Assembly: GCA_016291475.1 (NCBI GenBank)
Contig: JAEEXJ010000132.1
Span: 1 to 6,455, forward strand
Length of the DNA stretch: 6,455 bases
Source of the DNA: Lachnospiraceae bacterium
GTDB taxonomy: Bacteria > Bacillota_A > Clostridia > Lachnospirales > Lachnospiraceae
Reading direction: 5' to 3'
Made by a program: the position numbers and the translations under genes. A model generated the notes under the pieces. The model was not told the origin of the DNA. It made no database searches and saw only the letters and a list, made by a program, of their open reading frames with translations. Below are positions 1 through 6,455 of this stretch, piece by piece (position 1 is the first letter of the stretch; each line of letters starts with the position of its first letter).

Positions 1-1341
1 CTTCCTCTCAGCGGGAGTCATATCGGGATTCTCATATACGATATGCTGGAATTCATCTACCATACATCCGTAAGGAACGAAGATAATGGAATCCTCAAGG
101 TGCATGGTATAGTAATCGTCTTTTCTGTCACCGAAGAACTTATCCATCCATCCGTAAGTGAAATACTCCATGGACATTGAATGGATCTCCGCGGTCTCCA
201 TGGTGAGTTCGTTATGCTCGGGGATAGGATCGTTTCTGGTAAGGTATCCCTGGAATGCATGTCCGCACTCATGGGTTATTACATCAACATCTCCGCTGGT
301 CCCGTTGAAGTTGGCGAAGATAAAAGGTGCCTTGTAATCGGGAAGGAAGGTCATGTATCCGCCCTGACGCTTGGTCTTACGTCCGAGTACGTCAAAGAGA
401 TCATATTCTCTCATGAAATCCATGAACTCGCCGGTCTCGGGAGAAAGTTCCCTGTACATAGCCTGACCTGCTGCGAGGATCTCCTCGGGAGTTCCTACGG
501 GTGCAGGGTTTCCGTTCTTAAAATGCACTTCATTATCGTAGTGCTTGAGACTGTCTACGCCGATACGCTCGCGTCTCTTTTCGTGGATCATGGTAGCAAG
601 AGGAACAAACGCTTCCTTAACCTGCTTTCTGAAATTCTCTACTTCCTTTCGGCCGTAGCTGTTTCTGTTCATTCGCATGTATCCGAGATCGATATAATTC
701 TCATATCCCATCTCACGTGCCTGCTTGGTGCGGTTTGCCACCATCTTGTCGTAGATATCGTCGATCTCATCTGTTACAGTCAGGAAGTAATCACTGATTG
801 CCTTCCACGCGTGCTTTCTGACATCTCTGTCAGGATCTACGGTAAACTTTCTCATAAGGCTTAAGTTATAATCTTCGCCTTCAAAAGGAATCTTTGCCGT
901 AGCGATGAGTTTGGTATACTTGCTGGAAAGCTCGTTCTCTTCCTGAGCAAGTCCGATGATCTTCTCATCAAATGATTTAATGGAAAGTTCCATGCTCTTA
1001 AGTGCAACAGGGCCGAGCTTTTCTTCAAATCCCTCTTTAAAAGGAGATTCAAAAAGCACCTTCATGTACTTATTGGAGCAATCTGAAAACAGGGGAGTGA
1101 TCTCATCATAATAATCATTCTCCGCACTGTAGAACTCATCCGTTGTATCAATATCATAACGTGTACGTGCGATGACCATCTCGGTAACGAAATGATTGGT
1201 CATCTCGGTTATCTTCTCATGAACCTTCCAGGCCTCATCAAAGCTTTTTGCATCCTTAAGAGCCTGTGTAAGCTCGGTGTACTCTTTGACAAATTTGTCA
1301 GAGTCAACTCTCTCATAAGGGAGATCTTTGAATTTCTGCAT
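1..1341 (-). CDS. M3-family oligoendopeptidase (PepF-like zinc metallopeptidase), C-terminus cut by window edge
   Basis: This is a cytoplasmic zinc endopeptidase that would cleave short peptides. The reading frame was translated by hand from the ATG at 1341 to position 1 without a stop, giving 447 residues. It begins MQKFKDLPYERVDSDKF, like the non-PepF branch of M3 oligoendopeptidases. The zinc site HECGH is at residues 357-361, with H357 and H361 as ligands and E358 as the catalytic base. E385 in METAEIHSMSMEYF is the likely third ligand. Further on, VDEFQHIVYENPDMTPAERK at the window edge is also typical of the family. Relatives run to roughly 550-600 residues, so about 100-150 C-terminal residues are missing, only because the window ends. 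No signal peptide is visible. The start lies 3 bases after the oppF stop and has a strong AAGGAG site, so it is probably co-translated with the transporter and acts on imported peptides. Its cleavage specificity cannot be read from the sequence. Confidence 0.95.
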   Translation of the reverse strand, partial: MQKFKDLPYERVDSDKFVKEYTELTQALKDAKSFDEAWKVHEKITEMTNHFVTEMVIARTRYDIDTTDEFYSAENDYYDEITPLFSDCSNKYMKVLFESPFKEGFEEKLGPVALKSMELSIKSFDEKIIGLAQEENELSSKYTKLIATAKIPFEGEDYNLSLMRKFTVDPDRDVRKHAWKAISDYFLTVTDEIDDIYDKMVANRTKQAREMGYENYIDLGYMRMNRNSYGRKEVENFRKQVKEAFVPLATMIHEKRRERIGVDSLKHYDNEVHFKNGNPAPVGTPEEILAAGQAMYRELSPETGEFMDFMREYDLFDVLGRKTKRQGGYMTFLPDYKAPFIFANFNGTSGDVDVITHECGHAFQGYLTRNDPIPEHNELTMETAEIHSMSMEYFTYGWMDKFFGDRKDDYYTMHLEDSIIFVPYGCMVDEFQHIVYENPDMTPAERK

Positions 1342-1344
1342 TAC

Positions 1345-2388
1345 TTAATTCTCCTTAGCCGCATCCGAATGATCCTTGTTATAGAGATGGCAGGCACAGA
1401 AATGTCCGGGCTCTACTTCCATCATTTCGGGTGCTTTGTTTTTACATATTTCCATACACTTATCGCATCTTGTATGGAATTTACATCCTGAAGGCGGATT
1501 TGCGGGTGAAGGGATACTTCCCTGAAGGACTATCCTGTTCATCTTGTAATCCGGATCGGGTACCGGTATCGCGGAAAAAAGTGCGGTGGTATAAGGATGG
1601 AGAGGATTTGAATAAATCTTCTCGGTCTCCGCATACTCAACCATATTTCCGAGATACATAACTCCGACAGTGTCGGATATATGCTCTACTACAGACAGAT
1701 CGTGTGAAATAAACAGATATGTCAGTCCGAACTGCTTCTGAAGATCTCTGAGCAGATTTATGATCTGAGCCTGGATGGAAACGTCAAGAGCAGAAACTGG
1801 CTCGTCACAGAGTATGAATTCGGGATTGAGCGCAAGAGCTCTCGCGATACAGATCCTCTGACGCTGTCCGCCGGAGAACTCGTGAGGATAGCGGTTCTTG
1901 TGCCACTCCTGAAGTCCGCAGGCTTCCATTACTCTGGTAACATAATCATCTATCTCTTCCTTGGGAACAATGCCATGCTCCCTTACCGCCTCGGCAATGA
2001 TCTCACCTACGGGAAGTCTGGGAGAAAGGCTTGAATAGGGATCCTGGAAGATGATCTGGATCCTGGGACGAAGCTTTCTTAACTCTTCCTTGGATAACTT
2101 GAAGATATCCTGTCCGTCAAAATAGACCTCCCCTTCAGTCTTCTCCTGAAGTCTTAAGATGGTTCTGCCGGTTGTGGACTTACCGCATCCTGACTCACCG
2201 ACAAGGCCCATGGTGGTTCCCTTTTTGATAACAAAAGAAACTCCGTCCACAGCCTTTACATTGCCTATGTTCATCTTAAAGAAGCTTGATTTGATGGGGA
2301 AGTACTTCTTAAGATTCTTGACTACAAGAAGATTTTCACTGTCTTTTTCAGCACCTTCAAAAGGCATCTGATCTTTTACTTCACTCAT
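1345..2388 (-). CDS. oppF: Oligopeptide ABC transporter ATP-binding protein OppF
   Basis: This is one of the two cytoplasmic ATPases that drive peptide import through OppB-OppC; it should pair with OppD. It has 347 residues, close to the usual OppF length. Motifs in order: Walker A GESGCGKS (64-71), Q-loop Q115 in IIFQDP, the OppF-type DPYSSLSPR (116-124), signature FSGGQRQR (171-178), Walker B with D195 and E196 in ILCDEP, D-loop SALD (199-202) and switch H229. The ATPase site therefore looks intact. The C-terminal oligopeptide/dipeptide transporter extension follows (about 261-335), with HPYT, SIPSPANPPSGCKFHTRC and a cysteine set C302, C308, C315 and C333. C311 and C331 are additional. In some DppD/OppD relatives such cysteines bind a [4Fe-4S] cluster; that this one does is inferred. 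The ATG at 2386-2388 overlaps the oppD TGA by 4 bases and has a strong ribosome site. Dpp- or nickel-type substrates cannot be excluded. Confidence 0.95.
   Translation of the reverse strand: MSEVKDQMPFEGAEKDSENLLVVKNLKKYFPIKSSFFKMNIGNVKAVDGVSFVIKKGTTMGLVGESGCGKSTTGRTILRLQEKTEGEVYFDGQDIFKLSKEELRKLRPRIQIIFQDPYSSLSPRLPVGEIIAEAVREHGIVPKEEIDDYVTRVMEACGLQEWHKNRYPHEFSGGQRQRICIARALALNPEFILCDEPVSALDVSIQAQIINLLRDLQKQFGLTYLFISHDLSVVEHISDTVGVMYLGNMVEYAETEKIYSNPLHPYTTALFSAIPVPDPDYKMNRIVLQGSIPSPANPPSGCKFHTRCDKCMEICKNKAPEMMEVEPGHFCACHLYNKDHSDAAKEN
1351..1356 (-). promoter_or_regulatory. Shine-Dalgarno site of the M3 peptidase gene
   Basis: AAGGAG on the minus strand lies 9 bases before the ATG at 1341. It is inside the last codons of oppF, just before the oppF TAA (1345-1347). 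It fixes the peptidase start and suggests ribosomes finishing oppF can restart at once on the peptidase gene. Confidence 0.8.
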
Positions 2389-3623
2389 TTTAAAAGCTCC
2401 TCCGGATCAACGGTCTTGGGGTAACCGACAACTTCGCCTTCATCATAGAATCTGTAGCAGGATACGAAGTGGGTATCGGAAATCTTAATCTCGGGAGGAT
2501 AATCTCCGCCCACATCATTTACCTTGCCCTTGCATCTGTCACACTGCATCTCGCAGCGGTCTCTGAAATAGCAGTAATCGGGCATATTAACGGGATTGGG
2601 AACGCTGCCTTCGATGTTGTAGAGAGCATCCACCTTCTTTCCCACAACAGGCTTGGACTTCATAAGACCTATGGTGTAAGGATGTGCGGGGTGATGGAAA
2701 ATATCATCCGCGGTTCCTTTTTCGATAACACGTCCCGCATACATTACAACAACATAATCAGCCATGCTTGCAACAACGCCCAGATCATGGGTTATGAGCA
2801 TGATGGATGAATTGATCTTGTTCTTAAGATCTGCCAGAAGGTCAAGGATCTGAGCCTGTATTGTAACATCAAGCGCGGTGGTGGGCTCGTCGGCGATGAT
2901 AAGCTCGGGGCTGCAGGCAAGTGCTATGGCGATCATAATACGCTGTCTCATACCGCCGGAAAGCTCGTGAGGATACATCTCATATACACCCTCTTTATTA
3001 GCGATACCTACCATCTCAAGCATCTCTAAGGTACGGGCTTTGATCTGTTCCTTGGTCATCTCGGGGTTATGAAGTTCAAGAACTTCATTAACCTGTGCTC
3101 CGATTTTGAACACGGGATTAAGACTTGTCATAGGCTCCTGGAAGATCATTGAGATCCTGTTTCCGCGAATCTCCTGCATCTTGGCGGTAGGAGTGTTTAC
3201 GATGTTATAAGCCGTACCGTCACCGAGATTAAAACGGATCTCTCCGCCCACAGTCTGTCCGCCGGGTCTCTGAAGAAGCTGCATAAGTGAAAGACTGGTA
3301 ACAGACTTTCCGCATCCGGATTCTCCTACAACTCCCACGGTAGAACACTTGGGAATATTAAAGCTTATACCGTCAACAGCTTTTACCGTTCCTACGTCGG
3401 AAAAAAAGTACGAGCAAACATTGTCGAATTCCACAACGTTTCCTTCATCCTTCATCTTGGTGGTATAAAGGGAAGGATCCTTCTTGGCATTTGCTCTTTC
3501 AGCCTCCAGCTTCTTAGTCACCTTGCGGTTAAACTTAGTGATCTTTCTGGATTCTTTTGCGGAAATATACGAAGAATTCTTCGATTCCTTCTTCTCTTCT
3601 ATTTTCTCTTTGTTATCAGCCAT
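2385..3623 (-). CDS. oppD: Oligopeptide ABC transporter ATP-binding protein OppD with an extended N-terminus
   Basis: This is the partner ATPase of OppF in the peptide importer. It has 412 residues against roughly 320-360 for most OppD proteins. Motifs: Walker A GESGCGKS (100-107), Q-loop Q162 in MIFQEPMTSLNP (typical of OppD), signature LSGGMRQR (221-228), Walker B with D245 and E246 in ADEPTTALD, and switch H279. The C-terminal extension has HPAHPYT (311-317), GSVPNP (339-344) and cysteines C351, C357, C361, C364 and C389, a possible [4Fe-4S] site as in some DppD/OppD proteins. The excess length is at the N-terminus: about 60 residues rich in Lys, Glu and Ser come before the ABC fold, which starts near VVEFDNV (63-69). 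The ATG at 3623 is chosen because AAGAGG stands 6 bases upstream; the next Met (residue 57, codon at 3453-3455) has no such site. The gene starts 26 bases after the oppC stop. Confidence 0.95.
   Translation of the reverse strand: MADNKEKIEEKKESKNSSYISAKESRKITKFNRKVTKKLEAERANAKKDPSLYTTKMKDEGNVVEFDNVCSYFFSDVGTVKAVDGISFNIPKCSTVGVVGESGCGKSVTSLSLMQLLQRPGGQTVGGEIRFNLGDGTAYNIVNTPTAKMQEIRGNRISMIFQEPMTSLNPVFKIGAQVNEVLELHNPEMTKEQIKARTLEMLEMVGIANKEGVYEMYPHELSGGMRQRIMIAIALACSPELIIADEPTTALDVTIQAQILDLLADLKNKINSSIMLITHDLGVVASMADYVVVMYAGRVIEKGTADDIFHHPAHPYTIGLMKSKPVVGKKVDALYNIEGSVPNPVNMPDYCYFRDRCEMQCDRCKGKVNDVGGDYPPEIKISDTHFVSCYRFYDEGEVVGYPKTVDPEELLK
2397..2403 (-). promoter_or_regulatory. Shine-Dalgarno site of oppF
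   Basis: GGAGGAG on the minus strand ends 8 bases before the oppF ATG. It is formed by the codons for the Glu-Glu pair near the oppD C-terminus. With the ATGA stop/start overlap (2385-2388), it points to translational coupling, which suits two subunits needed in equal amounts. Confidence 0.85.
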
Positions 3624-3629
3624 GATAAA

Positions 3630-3635
3630 CCTCTT
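3630..3635 (-). promoter_or_regulatory. Shine-Dalgarno site of oppD
   Basis: AAGAGG on the minus strand lies 6 bases before the ATG at 3623, in the 26-base gap after oppC. It supports the long form of OppD over a start at the internal Met codon at 3453-3455. Confidence 0.65.
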
Positions 3636-3649
3636 AACCGTTTATTACT

Positions 3650-5686
3650 TTATCTCTTGGACTTGGGATCGTATGCGTCTCTTAATCCGTCACCTACGAA
3701 GTTGAATGCGATTACCGTGAGACAGATAAGGAGACCTACAGGGATCCAAATGTGCTGGTAATGTGCCATTGCGGTTGCGGAAGAAACCGAGTTGATGATG
3801 GTTCCCCATGTAGCCAGAGGATGCTTAACACCCAGGCCGAGGAATGAAAGCGTCGACTCGGTGAGAATGACCGAACCCATTCCCATAGTCGCGATTACGA
3901 TGAGCTGAGGCATAACGTTGGGAATAAGATGTCTGAAGATTCTCTTACGAACCCTGATTCCGGTAGCCTCTGCAGCCACCATGAATTCCTGCTCGCGAAG
4001 CGAAAGGATCTGTCCGCGAACCATACGTGCAACGCTTGCCCATCCGAGAAATCCTAAAGTGGCCATCATGATGACAAGCCTTACGTAAGTATCCATTCTT
4101 AGTGAGTCCATGGTCGCACCAAGGATGATCATGATGGGAAGTGAAGGCAGGCAGTAGAAAATATCAACAAGTCTCATGATGAGGTTGTCCACCCATCCGC
4201 CGTAATATCCTGCAAGGCCGCCCATGATGACTCCTATGAAGATTTCCAGGAAGACCACAACAAAGCCTACCATAAGTGATACACGTCCGCCGTACATGAT
4301 CCTGGCAAGAACGTCAAATCCGTCTCCGTCGGTTCCGAGGATATGCTTGCCCGAAGAAGAAGCAAACATGTCAATCACATAGATGACCTGATTACAGTTG
4401 ATAACATACTCTCCGGTATATCTCTGAGTTACGGTCAGTTCGGATTCGGAATACTGAAGATTTCCTTCTTCATCGTAAACGTAAAGTCCGTTTTCATCCT
4501 GATAGGGAAGGTTGTAAACAAACGTATCGGTGGTCTTTCCGCTTTCTGCCATAGTGATGACAATTTCTTCGATCTCTTTTTTCAGATCATAATCGATACT
4601 GTCCTCACCGGTGTAACGTCTTACCGAGAAACTGGAAAGCTCGGCAACTTCCTTATCATCACCGTCCTTGAGAATAAGGAGTCCGTCGGTTTCCGTGATT
4701 CTGTATTTAACAGCATCAACAGTAAATGAACTTCCGTCTGTAATGTGAAGCAGTGCGTTCGCCTTAAGCTGATCCGATACCTTCACATCATTTGAGATCA
4801 CATTAAAAGTAAGTCTGGTATAAACGGATGCATTCTTCTCATTACCTGAAACAGCATATGCATCGGAACCGGTGATACCCTTTACAATGCAATATGTTTT
4901 GCCGTCTGCAGTAAATGAATATGCATCCTCTCCGGCTGCTTTTTCAAAAGCATTTGCAAAAGAATCCGGCAGAGAAGAATCGTATGTTACGACTCCGTCC
5001 ATTTCGGAATAGATGTTATATGACTTGGCCACATCTTTTTCATAAGAATATGTAATACCCTCGAATGTAAATGTACCGCCCGCACGCTTGAAGTTCTTGG
5101 TGAGAGCTTCTACAAAACCTTCGATTTCCTGACCGGTAAAATTAACGGTACCGCTTATCATGTCATAAGTTCCGATAAGAGCGCTTCCCTCTCCAACCGA
5201 AGCCACCTTGGATGCATCAACGGATGAAAGAACGAAGACATCGTCACTTACTTTTCTGAGAAGGAATTCACCGTCATCGGAAAGAAGAATAGCCACATTC
5301 TCGCCCGACTCTATCAGACTCTTTGCAACGCTGTTAACGGATGTGGTTACCGTTCTGGGAACGGATATATCACTTGAAAGAGTATAACCTGTATAGGAGG
5401 TTATCTCCTTGGCAAGCGCATAGTTTATATTCTGAGAATCATATTTATAGAAGATCTCTTTCTGACCGCAGGGATAGAAAATAGGTCCTAAGAAAGAGAA
5501 TACGAACATAATGATCAAAAGTACACTTCCGAATACGGCAAGACGGTTTCTGATAAACCTCTTGAAAACCTGCCTTCCGGGAGAAAGAACTTTAACACGT
5601 GCAACGTCATCAAGTCTTGCTGCAACCTGATTACCTGTGCGTCCTGCTTTCGCTTTTAATATTTCATTCAGATTATATGAAGCCAT
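3650..5686 (-). CDS. oppC: Oligopeptide ABC transporter permease OppC with a large extracellular insertion
   Basis: This is the second membrane subunit of the peptide importer. It has 678 residues, whereas OppC proteins are usually near 300. A cytoplasmic tail with the basic stretch FKRFIRNR (41-48) leads into transmembrane helix 1 (about 49-69), as in the OppC N-terminal domain. Then comes a block of about 375 residues (72-447) with no counterpart in ordinary OppC. The normal permease resumes at HILGTDGDGFDVLARIMYGG (448-467), with helices at about 469-491, 506-525, 533-550, 590-612 and 645-665. The EAA-type loop that docks onto the ATPase is at about 562-587 (EQEFMVAAEATGIRVRKRIF), followed by TESTLSFLGLG (609-619) and the ending GDGLRDAYDPKSKR. 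Removing the insertion leaves about 300 residues, the normal size. No ATG, GTG or TTG lies between the in-frame TGA at 5721-5723 and the ATG at 5686, so the start is firm, although the ribosome site is weak (AAGAG close to the ATG). The oppB stop is 28 bases upstream. Confidence 0.95.
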   Translation of the reverse strand: MASYNLNEILKAKAGRTGNQVAARLDDVARVKVLSPGRQVFKRFIRNRLAVFGSVLLIIMFVFSFLGPIFYPCGQKEIFYKYDSQNINYALAKEITSYTGYTLSSDISVPRTVTTSVNSVAKSLIESGENVAILLSDDGEFLLRKVSDDVFVLSSVDASKVASVGEGSALIGTYDMISGTVNFTGQEIEGFVEALTKNFKRAGGTFTFEGITYSYEKDVAKSYNIYSEMDGVVTYDSSLPDSFANAFEKAAGEDAYSFTADGKTYCIVKGITGSDAYAVSGNEKNASVYTRLTFNVISNDVKVSDQLKANALLHITDGSSFTVDAVKYRITETDGLLILKDGDDKEVAELSSFSVRRYTGEDSIDYDLKKEIEEIVITMAESGKTTDTFVYNLPYQDENGLYVYDEEGNLQYSESELTVTQRYTGEYVINCNQVIYVIDMFASSSGKHILGTDGDGFDVLARIMYGGRVSLMVGFVVVFLEIFIGVIMGGLAGYYGGWVDNLIMRLVDIFYCLPSLPIMIILGATMDSLRMDTYVRLVIMMATLGFLGWASVARMVRGQILSLREQEFMVAAEATGIRVRKRIFRHLIPNVMPQLIVIATMGMGSVILTESTLSFLGLGVKHPLATWGTIINSVSSATAMAHYQHIWIPVGLLICLTVIAFNFVGDGLRDAYDPKSKR
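4346..5473 (-). other. Extra extracellular domain inserted in OppC (residues ~72-447)
   Basis: This coding segment lies between OppC transmembrane helix 1 and the conserved LGTDGDGFDVL segment. It is rich in Asp, Glu, Ser, Thr and Tyr and has no obvious membrane helix. The basic residues before helix 1 put the N-terminus inside, so this block should face outside. It contains three Cys (C73, C266, C431), all spread apart. I do not recognise the fold. The likely make-up is alternating short helices and beta strands, judged by eye. In-frame continuity, similar codon use and normal permease sequence on both sides argue against an assembly error. A role in holding OppA or peptide near the channel is a guess, by analogy with the large P2 loop of MalF, which contacts the maltose-binding protein. 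Confidence 0.8.
4409..5071 (-). repeat. Degenerate protein-level repeats inside the OppC insertion
   Basis: A motif F-T-x-[DE]-[GA]-x-x-Y recurs three times: FTFEGITY (residues 206-213, bases 5048-5071), FTADGKTY (258-265, bases 4892-4915) and FTVDAVKY (321-328, bases 4703-4726). A weaker fourth copy may be FVYNLPY at 389-395. The spacings are 52, 63 and 68 residues. Each copy follows a probable short helix (for example FVEALTKNFKRAGG and DSFANAFEKAAG). The pentapeptide RYTGE also occurs twice, at 357-361 (4604-4618) and 422-426 (4409-4423), at matching places after the third and fourth motifs. The two RYTGE copies use different codons, so this is old protein divergence and not a recent DNA duplication. 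Confidence 0.45.
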
Positions 5687-5714
5687 GTCTCTTATTATTT
5701 CTTTTCTATATATA

Positions 5715-6455
5715 TCAGCTCAGACGCACTCTGGGATCAACCGCCGCATACAGCAGATCGGAGATCAGGTTTCCGAGAAGTGTAAGAACCGAGATAAATG
5801 CAAGATAGAACATGATAAACGGAATATCCGCCTGTGTCATTGAATAGTATGAAGCATAGCCTATTCCTCTGATACCGAAGAGAGTCTCGGTAATAAGTGC
5901 TCCGGAGAAAAGGCCGGGAAGCATTCCGCCGAGCATGGTCACAAGAGGAATGAGTGTGTTTCTGAAAGCATGCTTTCCGATGACTTTCTTCTCGGGAACG
6001 CCCTTTGCACGGGCTGTTCTGATGTAATCGGAGTTAAGTACTTCCAGCATATTTGTACGGGTATAGCGCATAAGGCTTCCGATTCCTATAACGGTAAGAG
6101 TTACCGCGGGAAGCGCAAAGTGTTTCGCTAAATCCAGGAATTTTCCAAAATTAGATAAGAACTGATAATCACGTCCCTGCATACCGGTGAGATCCACCCA
6201 TCCGAGTTTGACCGCAAAGACATATTTAAGAAGCGTCGCCAGGAAGAATGTAGGAAGCGAAATACTTATCATGGCGACGACGGTAGTAAAGTAATCCGCA
6301 AAACTGTATTGCTTTTTGGCCGCTGTTATTCCAAGCGGTATAGCGATTATAACTTCAAAAATAAAAGAAACAAGTCCCAGTGCAAAACTGTACCAGACAG
6401 TGTCATTGAACTTATCGAGAACGGGAATAGTCCACTGCCAGCTGTCGCCCCAGTT
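5715..6455 (-). CDS. oppB: Oligopeptide ABC transporter permease OppB, N-terminus cut by window edge
   Basis: This is the first membrane subunit of the importer. The frame is open from 6455 to the TGA at 5715-5717 and gives 246 residues. Full-length OppB is usually 305-340, so very roughly 60-100 N-terminal residues, including helix 1, lie upstream of the window. The Met codon at 6270-6272 is internal, since good OppB sequence (for example TVWYSFALGLVSFIFEVIIA) lies before it in the same frame. Counting from the first visible residue, hydrophobic segments fall at about 20-43, 57-80, 112-130, 167-190 and 211-234. The EAA-type ATPase-docking loop is at about 142-166 (DYIRTARAKGVPEKKVIGKH). The family hallmark ETLFGIRGIG is at about 190-199, and the end is AAVDPRVRLS, matching the usual YxxxDPRVR tail. 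OppC follows after 28 bases. The sequence fits the peptide/nickel permease family; peptide specificity comes from context. Confidence 0.93.
   Translation of the reverse strand, partial: NWGDSWQWTIPVLDKFNDTVWYSFALGLVSFIFEVIIAIPLGITAAKKQYSFADYFTTVVAMISISLPTFFLATLLKYVFAVKLGWVDLTGMQGRDYQFLSNFGKFLDLAKHFALPAVTLTVIGIGSLMRYTRTNMLEVLNSDYIRTARAKGVPEKKVIGKHAFRNTLIPLVTMLGGMLPGLFSGALITETLFGIRGIGYASYYSMTQADIPFIMFYLAFISVLTLLGNLISDLLYAAVDPRVRLS

Noticed and set aside
181..864. A 227-codon open frame on the plus strand opposite the peptidase gene
   Set aside because: It is fully antisense to a well-supported M3 peptidase frame containing HECGH, and its translation shows no family features. It is a shadow of that gene's codon pattern.
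2385..2388. The oppD/oppF ATGA overlap as a frameshift or fused ATPase
   Set aside because: Both genes have complete motif sets and normal ends; a 4-base stop/start overlap is the common form of translational coupling.
4343..4729. A 128-codon plus-strand open frame opposite the OppC insertion
   Set aside because: I considered whether the insertion was really a separate gene on the other strand. The minus-strand frame runs unbroken from TM1 through the insertion into the permease core, and the plus-strand product resembles nothing.
4346..5473. The OppC insertion as a mobile element, intein or assembly chimera
   Set aside because: There is no transposase, no terminal inverted repeat, no intein-type ends (Cys/Ser start, His-Asn end) and no frame break. 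Codon use looks like the flanking permease, so a true inserted protein domain fits better.
5700..5717. The TATATATA run between oppB and oppC as a promoter -10 box
   Set aside because: No matching -35 element at a proper distance was found by eye, and it lies within a tightly spaced operon; chance AT-richness is more likely.
5715..6272. OppB starting at the Met codon at 6270-6272 as a short 185-residue protein
   Set aside because: The same frame continues upstream to the window edge with recognisable OppB membrane sequence, so this Met is internal.

Overview
The window is a stretch of one minus-strand operon for peptide uptake and breakdown, read from high to low coordinates. The order is oppB (5' end outside the window), oppC, oppD, oppF, then an M3-family zinc oligoendopeptidase whose 3' end lies outside the window. 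The five genes are packed tightly: gaps of 28, 26 and 3 bases, and one 4-base ATGA overlap. Nothing within the window looks like a promoter or terminator, so the genes are probably made from one transcript that starts upstream of oppB and continues past position 1. No non-coding stretch reaches 30 bases. The plus strand carries no believable gene.

The organism is most likely a Gram-positive anaerobe of the Clostridia, with Lachnospiraceae (Butyrivibrio/Roseburia-like) as the best guess. The reasons are middling GC by eye, heavy use of AGA, GGA, ATA and AAG codons, strong purine-rich Shine-Dalgarno sites, and the overall feel of the proteins. This is an impression, not a database result.

OppB and OppC would form the membrane channel. 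OppD and OppF are the paired ATPases, and both keep a full set of ATP-binding and hydrolysis motifs plus a C-terminal cysteine cluster of the kind that holds a [4Fe-4S] centre in some relatives. The M3 peptidase would cut imported oligopeptides in the cytoplasm. The substrate-binding lipoprotein OppA is not in the window.

The feature most worth attention is in oppC. The protein is 678 residues, about twice the usual ~300. The excess is one block of about 375 residues between transmembrane helix 1 and the conserved LGTDGDGFDVL segment, so it should lie outside the membrane. The block is acidic, resembles no family I recognise, and seems to be built from three or four degenerate repeats. It could be an extra ligand-handling or docking domain on the transporter. 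A smaller oddity is a basic N-terminal tail of about 60 residues on OppD.
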